A DNA stretch of 64,000 nt from Mrakia gelida (taxonomy: Eukaryota; Basidiomycota; Tremellomycetes; Cystofilobasidiales; Mrakiaceae). This document shows, in pieces, positions 1 through 11,507 of the stretch. The first letter of the stretch is position 1; every line of letters begins with the position of its first letter. Below the pieces are notes generated by a model. That model was given only the letters and a program-made list of their open reading frames with translations. It made no database searches and was not told the origin of the DNA. The stretch lies in NCBI GenBank assembly GCA_024345305.1, contig BRON01000006.1, positions 1,860,001-1,924,000 of the forward strand. Reading direction: 5' to 3'. The translations under genes and the position numbers were made by a program.

Positions 1-2653
1 TCGAGAGCTGATTCACTGAGGCGAGAGATCGAAGGGAGGTGAAGTGGGAGGGTGACGAGCCTGGGAAGGAAGTGCGAAGGGGTACGAGTCAGACTGGATT
101 GAATGAAGGAAGAGGCGCGATATAGGACTCTTTTTTACCCATCGTGTGTCGATATCGACCGAGAAGTCGAAGCGTCCAGTCGAGCAGATCGACTCCCTCC
201 ATTGGAAGACCCGTCCAGGATGGGAAGAGGGTTTCAAGAGTGAAGTCGGCTTCCTCCCATGCCGGAGTGAGAGGGAGATGAGGGACGTCGTAGATGGGAG
301 GTCGTTCCGTGGGCGCGTCGTCGACGAGGGAAGGTTGGAAGAACGAGTTGGGTCGAGGGAGGAGGGAGGTGAGTCCTGGTTCGGGAGTGAGGTTGAGGAT
401 CGCGGTGAGAACTGTAGGAAAGGGAGAACTGGGTCAGCTTCCGAAAGGGCAAAAGAGGGGAGAGGGATGACTCACGTAGATCTCCACAGTAGTCATCTTG
501 GAACGCGATCCGACGGAACATCCAAACGGCGTCGACTTCCTCCTCCAGATCCTCCGAGGTCCACCAAGAGCCCAAGCACTGATCGAGCTTGAGAGGGTTC
601 GGTCGTGGCGATGGGAAGGGGATCTTGTGTACTCCAGCGAACGAAGCTGCGGTTGAAGAAAGAGGCGAGAAAGAGACCGTCAGGACTGTTTCGACGCGTT
701 TGAGTTCGAGCGCTCGCACACTCACAGAACGAGATCTCCGTCGCCTTCATCTCCTCCTCTCCAGCCTTCTCCAAGAAATCGACCACACCCCTTCCCTCCA
801 ACCCAGATCTCTTGACCAACCCATCTCCCACCCTCCCTTTCCATCCGTCGACTCCCAGAGCAACGAGTTCGGCTCGTTCACGAGCTCCCCAGGTTCCGCC
901 TGATCGAGCGACGACGTAGGAGAAGAGAAGAGCTTCGCGATAACGCTGACGGATGTAGTGCGTTGCGAGGAAGGCGATTTCGAGCTGGAGAAGAGGATGA
1001 AGGAGGGAAGTCAGGACGCGTCGATCGAAACGCGAGTCGAACCAGAGAGGAGGAGCGAGTGACGAACATCAGGTCCCGAGGTCTTCTGTTCCCTAAACTT
1101 CCGAGACGACGAAGCTAGCAGAGCGTCCTTGAAGGTGATGGAGATCTCATGAAGATGAGGGACGGTAAGAGTCTTGGGGAGGTGAGTGAGGTATTCGATT
1201 CCTCTGTTGACCGAGGGATGTCGTTGTCCTGTTTCGAATCAACGATTCTCGTCAGTCAGTGACCTCGAGGACGTCCAAAAAGAAGATGATGCAAGCTCAC
1301 CAAGCGTCCAAGCAGCCCAATCCAAAGCAGCCCACTCTCCCTCGTCCCCGACCCTCGCGTTCTCCTTGCCCGTCACCTTCAGATCATCCTGCACCTTGAA
1401 CACTGGTCCCAGCAGCTCCGAATGGAAGTCCGACGCCGTCATGGGTCGAACGATGAAGAAATCGTCGTTCATCGAGACGAAGTTGGGGGAGAGAAAAGGG
1501 ACGTTGTGAAGTTGGGATTCGATGGCGAAGGAGTTGAAGGTTGGGAGCGCTCCAGCTTTCCATTCGGGAGATCCGAGATAGATTTCGGAGTGGAAAGCCC
1601 AAGAGATAGGTTTCGGGGATGGGATGGAAGGAGGTGGAGGTGACGAAGGATCCCAGGGACGAGAGACGAGCGACCAGTCGAGCCAGTGAGGGATTTGGCC
1701 TCTGTGCACGCGACCAGACGAAAGCGACGATGTAGGAGTCAGGACACGTCGGATCTTTGGTTTCTCGGAAGATATATAATGGGAGCTCACAAACGTTCGT
1801 TCTCCACCCCACCCTCTACTGGGAAATCCGACCCAACACCTCGAATCGTCCCTCTCGAAGCTCGACCTCCGACGAGTCCTCTCGCGGCGCTCCTCAACGA
1901 AAACCGCATCTCTCCCAGGTTGCTGTAGTGCCTTCGAGCAGGTTTGATGTCGACCGAAGCGAGAGCCGTATCGTAGGCGTTGAGGAAGAGAGGGCCAGTG
2001 CCGTTGACGAAAGTCGTGACGACGTCGAGAGGTTCCGGCGAGGAGGGGGGAGGACAGAGGAGAGGGTCGAAGGAGGAGAGGGAGGGGAGGGTGAAAAGGT
2101 GGAGGAGACATGCTGAAGATGGCGAGGGGTAGGGTAGCGGGTTGGGTGATGGGATAGGTAGTGGTGATGCGAGTTGGATCCGCGGATGGTCCGACAAGGA
2201 GGTTTGATTGGAGAGGGAAGGAGGAGAGGTCGCGAGCTCGTCTTTGTCCTCCTCCTCCTCTTCCTCCCCTCCTCCTGCTTCTCCCTCTGAGATGTCGTCC
2301 GACGTGGCCCCCTCTCCTCCTGTCGACGTCGACCCCTCTTCACCCGAAGCTCCAGTTTCCGACCAACCCAACCCCGTCGAGGAAGACTCGTCTGCTCCCA
2401 CTGCGAGAGTGGTCTCTCCGAGCTCACTCGATCCTGCCGACCATCCAGCGAGGAGAGCGACCGTCGCTCCGACGGCGAGAGCTCCTAGAACGATCCGTTT
2501 CGTGCGTTTACGACTGGAAGCGGAGGAAGAGGAGGAGGTTGGGAGGGGTAAGGAGGAAGAGGAGTCGTTGTGGGTTGATTCGGGAGGGGAGGAGGAGGAA
2601 GGAAGGAGTTGATAAGACGTCGAGAAGAAAGAAGAACGGAGAGACCTCAGCAT
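1..2653 (-). CDS. XPT1: Stealth-family xylosylphosphotransferase-like protein (3' partial)
   Basis: Type II Golgi-type membrane protein: a short basic N-terminus, a Ser-rich stretch, one hydrophobic segment (about residues 50-70), then an acidic low-complexity stem. The conserved Stealth blocks follow. CR1 shows DVVTTFVNGTGP (near 2000-2035) and, after the first intron, QIPHWLDW. CR2 shows LPTFNSFAIESQLHNVPFLS and FVSMNDDFF (about 1440-1520). CR3 ends in THYIRQRYREALL (about 920-985). A last visible exon reads YRHTMGSSPSHF, so CR4 lies beyond base 1. Exons read on the minus strand: 2653-1791, 1701-1301, 1228-1068, 984-726, 646-476, 411-139, 60-1. Family members transfer sugar-phosphate groups; in Cryptococcus, Xpt1 adds xylose-phosphate to mannose on glycoproteins, and that substrate is inferred here. 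The ATG at 2653 was chosen because the open frame further upstream starts only at a GTG that looks like a splice donor; a 5' UTR intron is possible. Confidence 0.85.
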
Positions 2654-3272
2654 GCTCGTTTCTTCTTCGTCGAGGATCGTGGTGGTTGGGGGGAGAAGAG
2701 AGGAAGGAGAGAAGCTCACATGGCTGACGATCCAGACTGCGAAGAGGAAGAATCAAGCTGGCACACGACCGATATAGGACCGCGGGTGCGAGGGAGGGTA
2801 TTTCGACGCTGAACTGCAAGAGAGGAGAGGGAGGGGAAGGAACAACGCCGCGGTTTCGTTGCTGATGTTGAACTCTACGAAGGAAGTTGAAGATGAGGAG
2901 GAGAGGAGGGTAGGAAGGAGAGAAAAGCTTCGCAAGCTTGGGCTTGGTCGTGGGCTGAGGAAGGGAAGCAGCGTCACGGCAGAACAGAAAGAAGGGGCAA
3001 CGTCGAGATGTGATCCGCGGCTTGTTTTCTCTCGGCTCGCCCGAGCTTGGTTTTCGTTTGGGTCCTTCTCTGGAAGCCTGGGTGTGTGTAGTTCATGAGA
3101 TCGTATAGCAGTAAAGATGTAGAATTCTATCCTAGGGGTGGGTTGATGGAAGGCAGAGAAGGCAGGCAAAGGAGATGGGACGCGTCTCGGTCGAAACGAG
3201 ATGGAGAACGCATCGTCTAAGAGAGAAGATATCCGAGAAGATTTAGAAGAGAGAGGAAGACCAGAAGATGAT
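2654..3272. other. Intergenic: XPT1-like 5' region and MIR1 3' region
   Basis: A 619-base purine-rich stretch (on the plus strand) between two minus-strand genes. It must hold the promoter and 5' leader of the XPT1-like gene and the 3' end of MIR1. ORFs across it lack splice support and codon bias. No repeat or RNA gene was seen. Confidence 0.6.
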
Positions 3273-5511
3273 CTACTCGGCGTGGATCTGGAAGAGAGGG
3301 TTGCGAGAGAGAAAGGCGGAGGTCAGCAAGGGAAGAAAGAAAGAGGGAAGAGGTCGGTCGAGCTCGTCGCGATCAACTCACCTCGATTCCAGCCTTCGCT
3401 CCCAACGACTCCTTGACCTTTGCGTACATGAGGAACTGTCCGGATACCAGACCGGCAGCTAAATAGATCGACGAAGAGAGTCAGCTCGCGTCCAAGAACT
3501 CACTCAGCCTCGCGACTCGACTCGACTCACTCATGATGATTCGAGGACCAAGTCCAGCGAACAGTCCCTTGAATCCAGCCTCCTTTCCAAGAGTAACGAG
3601 CCGTCCGATCATAGGTCCTTTAGGTCCGTGTCCCTTGTTGATCTGCGAGAGGAGGGTGTCGGCAGGGTGTGAGAGGATAGCAGCAGCCACTCCGGCCGTG
3701 ATACCAGATCCGAGGGTGATGCTCCACTTCTTGGTCGCTGAGATGTTGGCCTTCTCTTCCGGGGACATGGTCTTGTAGGCGAGCTCGGTGACGTATTCGT
3801 TGGTGGCTGGAAAGCGAAGGGGGAAGAAAGGTCAGGACGCGTCGCGTTGAGCTCGGAGGGAAGAACAACGCGTCGAGACTTACCGAATTGACCCTGTGAG
3901 GAGCAAAGGAGAGAGGATGTGGTCAGCGAAGGTTCTCGGACGCTGAAGCAGGAGAAAGAGAACGTACGACAGCGTAAGGGATTTGCTTGCAGAGGATGGG
4001 GATCAAACCAGCGTCTGATGGTTCGAAACGAAAGGAGGGTCAGTTTCGAGCACGAGCACACGCGAACGAGGACGGAAGACTACGCACAAAGGCCGGCCAT
4101 TCCCTCCTCAGCGAGAAGCTTGGTAAATCCAGGGACGAGTCCAGACGCGTACTGAACGACCGAAGAGAAGAGGAAAGGTCGTCAGCTCGAGTCGAGTCGA
4201 GCCATCACAACGGCAGAAAGAACGCGTCTGTTCTCACTTTTGGGTTCGAGACAAGACGAATTCGAGTAGCCTCCAGAGGAGTAAGCAGCAGATCTGCGAA
4301 GAACCTGTGATACGATGGCGAAAGAGAGGCAAGGGAGCAGAGGTCAGGCTCCTTGTCGTCTTTTGAACTTTGGGAAGGACGAGGAACGCGCGCGTCTTCC
4401 GACACACAGACAGAGCTCTTGGAAACAGTGAAAGAAGTGACTCGACTCACTCAGCGATGGTAGCTCCTCCGAGGTAGATGAGAGTCCTGTTCCTAACGGC
4501 GTTCTCTTGAGATCCAGCGACTGAGAAAGAGAAAGAGGAGAGGGTCAGCTCGAGCTCGAGCTGGAGGTTCCTTCCTCGGATGAGAGCGAGAAAGCTCGAG
4601 GGCTTGCAAAGACTCACGTTCCACTCCCTGCTTCTTCCAGAACTCGTATCCCGCAAACTTGGCTGTTCAGGGCAAGACGAGAGAAGCGAGGAAAGGTCAG
4701 CTCTGACAGCTCGAAGCCGACCTCAGCTCGAGGCCGGACGAATGAAAGGAAGCGGGGACGTCATCCTCTCCCCATCTCGTAACGTCCAAAGCGAGGGAGG
4801 AAAAACTGACCTCCTCCCTGAACGAGGTATCCTACAGCCGTAGGACCGAATCTGAACGATCGAGGATCAGTTTGGAGTCAGTTTGAAGCTTGGGGGTCGC
4901 GCTCGAAGGCAAAGGAGAAGCTGGGAAGGGATACGAGGACGTGGTCAGACTGACCCAGTCAACAGTCCTCCAGCTCCCTCGGCGGCGATGATAGACCTTC
5001 CAGCTTGGAGCATGGATTTCCTAGAGAGCGCGGGGTCGATTTGGATTCGGGTCTTGATGACATCGATGGCTGTTGCAGGTCGGAAAGAGCGAGGGAAGGG
5101 GGAGAGCGAGTCAAGGGACAGGGAAAGGGAAGAGGAAGCGAGAAGGCAAGGAGGGGAACGAACGAGTCATAGCTCCGTGGGTTCTGTAGATTTTCGAGCG
5201 AAACAGAGTTGGTCAGTAAGTTATGACTCGTGAGTATGCATGCAAGCTCCAAAAACCGGAATCAAGCTCAGGTACAGAGAGAACGAGTCGCTCAAAAGCG
5301 ACCTCCTCCCTTGACCTACTCCCCCCTCCCTCCAAACCCATCCTCCCCCCCCCTCTATCCCCCAACACTAAGGTCATGAAAAGGAAACTCACGCAGCGCA
5401 GCATGTAGCTCCAGCCAAGAAGAAGATGGAGTAATCTCGAGCATTGAAGTTGGGCGTGAGAGGCGAGATGTTCTTGAGAGAAGCTGGAGGAGCGAGGGCG
5501 GAGGAGACCAT
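3273..5511 (-). CDS. MIR1: Mitochondrial phosphate carrier
   Basis: Inner-membrane carrier that imports inorganic phosphate with protons into the matrix for ATP synthesis. Three carrier repeats with the family signature are visible: PIDVIKTRI (repeat 1, about 5030-5070), PLEATRIRL (repeat 2, about 4250-4280) and PADTLLSQI (repeat 3, about 3630-3660). Repeat 1 carries ATHGAMTPIDV, and IGRLVTLGKEAGFKGLFAGLGP follows repeat 3. The gene is cut into about a dozen small exons by introns with GTGAGT-type donors and CTGA(C/T) branch points. The start is ATG at 5511 (MVSSALAPPASLKN). The frame first meets a TGA at 3373, but a well-formed intron just before it leads to a last exon ending IHAE-stop at 3273-3275, which I prefer. 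Expected length about 330 residues, normal for the family. Confidence 0.93.
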
Positions 5512-6340
5512 GGTTGCTTGAGGCTGTTTCTAAGGGAGGGAAGGAGAGCGAGGATGTAGGAATGGAGAGGTCCGTGCGAAGGAGGGGGTCCTGGTGGTAG
5601 AAGAGTTGAGAAAAGGTAGGAGAAAGGGAGTCGTGGTTCAGGGCAAAAGAAAGAGGAGGGAACGAGGGGCTTCAAAGGAAAACCAAAGTAGATTGGTGAC
5701 GTCTGTCGAGGAGAAGCCCGACCGTCGGCTCGCATTGCTTGTTGACTGTTGCATGTTGACGTTAGATTTGCTTACCTGCTCGGAAGCAAAAAACGAACGA
5801 GAGAGATCAGCTTCTTTCGTTCAAAGCAGACGCGACGCTCTACAGGCCAGCTTTCTTGCTCTCGCGTTCAGCCGACGCCTTTTCCTCTCGCTCCTTCTGA
5901 GCTACAGATCAAGGACGAGGAAAGGAAGGGATCAGAACGTGTTTCCACTACTAGAACAAGGTTGCGATAAGAGGAGCAGAAGATGGGAGAAGCTGACCGA
6001 ATTAGAGTCTTGATCTGGGAGATCAAAACAACGTGGGAGAAGAGGGAGGGCCAAGGGAAGTACAGTCGCGTCGCGTTTTTCGTTTTGATGTTCGACTTCA
6101 GCTTCCTTGCGACCGATTTGTTCGAATCAAGAAGCTTCTCGCAACGACGCAGATAAAACCCCACTTGATCTACAACGAGGCGGAGGGAAGATACACGACG
6201 ACGGGAGAGGGTCGAGTCGGAAGTCGAAGTCGACTCGCGGTCGAGCGGCGTCGCTTCCTCCTCACGAGAACTTCAACACGACCGAGCGCAAAGCAAACGA
6301 CATATCAAGATAACAAAACAGTAAAGAGTAGTACCGCTCA
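5512..6340 (-). promoter_or_regulatory. MIR1 upstream region
   Basis: 829 bases between MIR1 and the next minus-strand gene, expected to hold the MIR1 promoter and leader. On the minus strand around 5775-5810 there is a CTGAT, pyrimidine tract and CAG directly followed by GTAAGC, which suggests a 5' UTR intron. No convincing coding sequence was seen in either strand. Confidence 0.45.
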
Positions 6341-9300
6341 CTAAGAATCCATCAAACTCATCTCCAAAACCAACCTCAACTCCTCCTCCTCCCTCTCCTC
6401 TCTACTCAACACCCTCTCCACCTCCCTCCTCGCCACCCCACCACCACCACTACCCCCACCCACAGGCGTCTTCGCAGCGACCTTCCTCCAATCCATCTTC
6501 GGCGGCGTCTCCTTCGCGAACCTCTCCTCCAACCCGACACCCTTCTTGCTGCTGGTGCTCGGCGTCCCCATCATAGCAGGCCACGAACTCTTGTCGTCCA
6601 AGCTCCCGAACGTGGGTGAGGGGGTAGAAGAAGGGCGACGACGGGTTGCAGTGAGGAGGGGGGAGGTGAGAGGTGAGATGCGGGAGTAGCGGGGTTGAGG
6701 TTGAGGTTGTCGAAGAGGAGAGTCGGGCGCGTTGTAAGAAGAGGCGTTGGAGTAGGATCGGTCTCGTTGGTAGTAGTACGAGTCGTCCCCATCATCATCG
6801 TCGTCGTCGTAGAATCCTCCTTCGTCCTCGAGTTCTTCTTCCTCTTCCTCGTGGTCCAGGACGTGCGAAGACGAAGGGTCGTCGTCGAGCAGACTCGCTT
6901 CGAGGGCGAGGCGAAGTTGTTCGTCGTCCTCGTCCTGGTGTGATCGACTTCGACCTGAGGCTGACGAGCTGGAGGAGCGTTCCTTCCTGAGAGGGGTTTC
7001 GGGATTCGAACGACGTTGATCGTCCTCGCGAGAGAGCATGAGGACGTAGGCGAGTCGTTCCTCCTCTGTAAGGTCGAGATCTCCAGTGAATCGATCCAGC
7101 TTGGCTCGATTCCGTTCGAGAGCCGCTTGGGTGGCTTGCTGTTGAGCTTGATGGGATTTCTGAGCGGCGGCGATCTCGGAGTGGATGTCGTGGTAGCCTG
7201 AGTGAGTGGGGAGAGGAGGAGGTCGAGGTCAGTTCCGAGTCGCTTCCGCCTTTCCTGCTCTTCCTCCAGCACCCTCTTTCACCCTCAAATCTCTTCGACC
7301 TCCAAAGGAGAGAACGCAAAATGAAACTCACTAGGTCCACCCCTCCCCTTCCCTAACCCTCCTCCACCACCGCCACCACCTCCACTCCCTCCTCCAGCAG
7401 CGTTCGCTCTCTTCCTCCCATTCCCGATGACCTTCCCACTCCAAGGACTGTTCCCCACATCCTTCCCCATCTTCCCAATCCTCCAGCTCAAGATCTTGCT
7501 CCCGACGGAGGCGACAACGAGATCCCTATCGAGGACGATCTGCGAGACTCGCCAGAGATCAGGGTCGAGCGCCCCTTCCGCGACGTGGCGAACGAGGTGG
7601 CGGGAGGCTGCTCGTTCGGAGAAGGAGCGGAGGAGGGTAGGTGGAAGGGTGAGAGGATCGTGGATGGTGAGGATTCCGGAGAGACTGGATGATACGAGGG
7701 AGGGAAGCGAGCGAGGGAGTTAGTTCGACGCATTCGACGGAAGACGAAGAGAGACATTGTGTGCTCACCTTCCAGCGAGAACCAACCCCTCCGAACTCGT
7801 CAAAGCAGTTATCTTCGTTTCACCAGCTCTCCATTCCCTCACGGGCTCTACAGCTCCTCCCGCCGAGCTCGACGTCGCGTCCCACTCCCAGATCCGAACA
7901 TAGCCCTCCGAGTCTCCAGCAACAACGAACTTGCTCTGACCTAGAGCTCCTCGGGTCTTGATTCTCTCTTCGATGGAAGAGGGGGTAGGGAGGTGGAAGA
8001 CGTTGGGAGTTGGGGTGGCGAGAGGAGGAGATTGGGGTTCGGAGAGGATCGATGGGGTGGGGATGTTGGAGGAGAGAGGGAGGGAAGGGGAGGGTGGGAC
8101 GACGAACTCGGTGTGGAAGGTGGTGAGATCGGCTGAGCTGGAAGAGGTGGCGGAGGGTGAGAAGAGGGTGGAGGAGATGATGGGTCTGGGTGAAGAGGTG
8201 GAGAAGTCGAAGGTGACTTTGAAGAACGAGGGTCGACCGACGAGGTGAACGAGGACGTTGACGATTGGATGACCTTCCTTGCCCGATGGTACGACGTCCA
8301 AGGCGAGTGCGACTCCAAAGCTCTGTTGAGCTGAGCCCTTCTCGACTCCCTCGTTCCTCCAAGTCGCGCGTCCCTTCGCCGTCCTCAACGCTCCCGTTTC
8401 CTCCGACCCAACTCCCAACCCAACCCAAACCCTCAGCTCTCCACTCTCCGTAACTCCCACAGCAGTCCCACTCGCCGCGTCCCAGCAAACCTTCACCACC
8501 GCCGTCCCCTTAGGCTTGACCAACGCGTCTCCATTCTCCTCCTTCGTTCGCTCTCCAGTCCAAAGCAACCTCAACCTCTCCTCCCCTCTTCTCTCTCCCG
8601 CTCCTCCCAGCCAGAGCTTCACGCTTCCATCCTCTCCACCACTGAGGATCCCACCCAGTCCTCCAGCGAGACACCAAACGGCTCCTTCGTGTCCGTCGAT
8701 GGGAGCGGATCGGAGGGATTTCGAAGGGGTTCGACCTCCTCCGACGAGGAGGGTGGTGAGAGCGATGTGACCGTCTTGGTAGGCCCAGAGGATGAGAGAA
8801 GGGTCGAGGGGTGAGAGGAGGAGAGCGGTGACGGGGGAGAAGAGGTGGTTGGGGTTGAAGAGAGCTTGTTGGTCTGGGGCGATGGAGAAGGGACGAGTCG
8901 ATCAGAACGTGCTTGAGTTGAGAGTTGTCGGAATGGAAAGAAGAGACTCACCTGTTGATCCGAGCGAGTCAACGTACCCCTTGACGACCTTTCCTGTGGC
9001 AGGATCACTGAGGCAAAACGAGGAAGGAAGGCGAGTCAGGTCGAGAAGAAAGCAAGAGAGGGAAGGAAGGGACGGTCGAGCTCACCTCCTCGAGCAGATC
9101 CCGTAAACCAGACTCGCCGAGAGCATGCTTGGACCTCTGATCTGATGAGCTGGAGTTCCCGGAGGTGGGAGAGGGTACGAGAGAGCGAAGGAGTGGATCT
9201 GAGCGAGTCGTGGGTCGTGAAGGAGGGAAGGCGAACGCGAGTGGGCCATTCGACTCGAAGGGAGGAGGGAGGGAAAGAACGACGAGTCAGCATCTCAAGT

Positions 9301-10060
9301 CCCAGTACTTGGGAGAAGTATAGATCGAGCGAGTACTCACTACAAGAACCTCTCCCTCGTCAAAGCCTCCTTCCTCCATCCCTTCGCTGCTCCTCCTCCA
9401 GGGAGACAAGACCTCATGATGCCTCCTGCTTGAACGTCCGAGGAGAGGAAGTTGACCTCGTAGGCTGATCTCCAAGTGAGTTCGTCCGATACGGTCGAGT
9501 TGAGGTGTTTGCATACGAGGAGAAGGTTGAGGAGCGAGGTTGGAGGGAGGAAGGAAGCGAGGTGGATGAGCGTCTCGGAGGGTAGAGTGAGCAGAGGGCT
9601 GAGGAGTGGTGGAGGGAGGACAGAGAGGGAAGGAAGGAAGATCAGCTTCAAGAGCGATTGGAATCTCGACTGGGAGAGCTCGAAGGAGTGAAAGATAGAG
9701 AGAGGAGTCCACTCACGAGATCTGCTCCGTCGAAGAAGATTTTCCTTCTTCTTCTCCTCGGGCTCCATCGTCGTCCTCATCTTCGCTTTCGGACTGCTGC
9801 TCGTTCTGCTCGTCACCTTTCCATCCTGCTCCTCTAGGTGATCCCCAGTCTAACCTCAGAAGTTGACCTCTCCCCTTGCCCGACTTCGGTGTTCGTCGTG
9901 CTTTCCCGTTTCGAAGATCAGCTCCAGGGAGGACATCGTCGGGTTCGTCTGAGGGTGGGAAGGAGGAGTCTGCATGATGGGTAGGAGTAGAGAAGAGGGT
10001 GTTCGAAGTGGGTTGGTTGAGTTGTTGTTGTTGTTCAAGATGATTAGGGCTATAGAGCAT
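6341..10060 (-). CDS. UFO1: F-box / WD40 / UIM protein, UFO1-like SCF substrate receptor
   Basis: Predicted SCF ubiquitin-ligase receptor. Order of parts: a Gln/acidic N-terminus (SESEDEDDDGA); an F-box reading LPSETLIHLASFLPPTSLLN (about 9530-9600); a divergent WD40 region with blades ending VKLWLGG and VRIWEWD (about 7800-8840); and a Ser-rich acidic tail with two ubiquitin-interacting motifs, EQLRLALEASLLDD (about 6870-6915) and EEELRLVLEMSLMDS at the very C-terminus. F-box plus beta-propeller plus C-terminal UIMs is the layout of yeast Ufo1 (receptor for Ho endonuclease), where the UIMs promote the receptor's own turnover. The start is ATG at 10060 (MLYSPNHLEQQQQ); the open frame upstream begins with TTG only. 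Several introns lie at about 9660-9720, 9300-9345, 9010-9090, 8880-8950, 7700-7765 and 7200-7330. The symbol is by architecture, not proven orthology. Confidence 0.78.
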
Positions 10061-10396
10061 AAAGGGGTTGGGGAGAGTGGAAGAGGGGAGGTCGTGGATT
10101 GGGCGCGCGAAGAGGTTGAGAGGGGAGCTTGTTGTGGATGGGAGCAAGGCGAGGGAGCGGACGCGCTCGTTCAGCTTTCCTTCTTTGGGCGTGCACGTTC
10201 TCTCTCGAGAAAACTTTCTTTCTTGCAAACTGATTCCCTAGCACGTTTTTTCGTCCGCAAATCTATCCAGGCTCGGAAGCAAAGATGCATAAAGTACTGC
10301 TGCACCCGCCCTCCTGCTCGTCGAAGGCGGAGAGGTCAACTTGTCGAGCTCACCCAAACCCCTCCTCCTCCTTCCTTCTTTCTCTTCCCTCCTTCC
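10061..10396. promoter_or_regulatory. Divergent upstream region, UFO1-like / F-box remnant
   Basis: 336 bases between a minus-strand start and the plus-strand F-box remnant. No coding sequence was seen. It carries a pyrimidine tract on the plus strand just before 10397. Confidence 0.4.
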
Positions 10397-11507
10397 ATGG
10401 CTCCTAACCTTCAACCACCTCCCCGTCTCTTCCCCTCTCCGTGATACTCTCCCATCTGGATCTCTCACCCCTCGTCGATGCTACTCGAGTGAGCTTCGAC
10501 TTCCTCCAAGCAGCTTCCCCACTCCTCTACTCGCACATCGTCCTCGAGAACGAAGCAGCCGTCGTCAGTCTCTTCAGACTCGCCGTAAGTGTTCATATTA
10601 TACTCGTCTCTAGTTCCATCGATACTCGACCCGACTTACTAACCTGCTCTCCTCTTCTCCCTCTCTTCGAAATCAGTCCGATCCCACCCATCCTCCCCCC
10701 ATCTCTCGCATCACTCCCTTCACCTCCCTCTCCCAACTCAACCACCTCACCTTCGCCCCCACCGCTCCCGCCATCTACTCCCTCTACCTAAAAAGAGCTC
10801 TCCACCCTCGTCGTTGAGGAAAACTCCCTTCGCCTCCTTTGCCCATCGAAACCCTCCTCATCTCCCTCCCAGCAGCAACCACCGCGTCCCCAAACGGATC
10901 AGGTCTGTTCTGCCAGGAGTTCAGCCCGCTCGTTAATCCTAGGACGTTCATCTTACGAGGGAGGACGATTCCGGAGTCGGAGAGAGAGGTGGAGGAAGCG
11001 AAGGTGAAGAAGGAGGAGGAGGAAGCAGCGGCAGAAGGAGAAGACGCGAAGACGACGACGTCGAAGAAGAGAAGAGGACCTCTCGACCTCCCTTTCGCGA
11101 CCATAGCAGGATCTTTCCCCGACGACCCCCCACCCCCATGGTCCCGCCTCACCTCCGTCATTACTAGTAACGCCCACCTAGGGAACATCTACGGCTGGAT
11201 CGATCAACTCTCTTCCATCCCTCTCTGCTCCAAACGTCGCGTCCGTCAGCCCATCACAACGTTCTACCACGATCTCACGGACGTGGACCCTCGGGTCCCC
11301 AACGAACGGTATTAGTGGTTGTTCTTCCAGGATTTGGGGACGATCAAGTTTTTTGGCGGTGAGGATGGGGATGGGTCGATTAGGCTTGTTGGGTGGTTAA
11401 AGGAGGGGAAGGATGAGGCCAGAGCGGAGGAGTGGAGTGAGAAGGTCCGGAAGAGGACGGAGAATTATAAGGATGAGGAGGTTGGGAGGGTTGGTTTGTC
11501 GGTTTGA
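10397..11507 (+). pseudogene. F-box protein remnant with three in-frame stops
   Basis: Exon 1 encodes LPLSVILSHLDLSPLVDATR (F-box-like, from about 10426) and LLYSHIVLENEAAVVSLF. It ends at 10584 before an intron with a canonical TTACTAAC branch point, and exon 2 starts at 10677 (SDPTHPPPISRIT). The F-box frame has no usable start: the nearest ATG (10397) is in another frame and the F-box frame is closed by TAA at 10405-10407 with no splice acceptor between. The same frame is broken again by TGA at 10815-10817 (after LKRALHPRR) and by TAG at 11313-11315 (between VPNERY and WLFFQDLGTIKFFG), yet protein-like sequence continues to a final stop at 11505-11507. All three stops could come from CAA, CGA and CAG by one C-to-T change. 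I read it as a decayed F-box gene; stop readthrough or assembly error are the alternatives. Confidence 0.6.

Noticed and set aside
2161..2727. A 188-codon plus-strand ORF opposite the XPT1-like first exon
   Set aside because: Arg/Leu/Pro-rich antisense shadow of the pyrimidine-biased coding strand; the minus strand carries the recognisable Stealth blocks.
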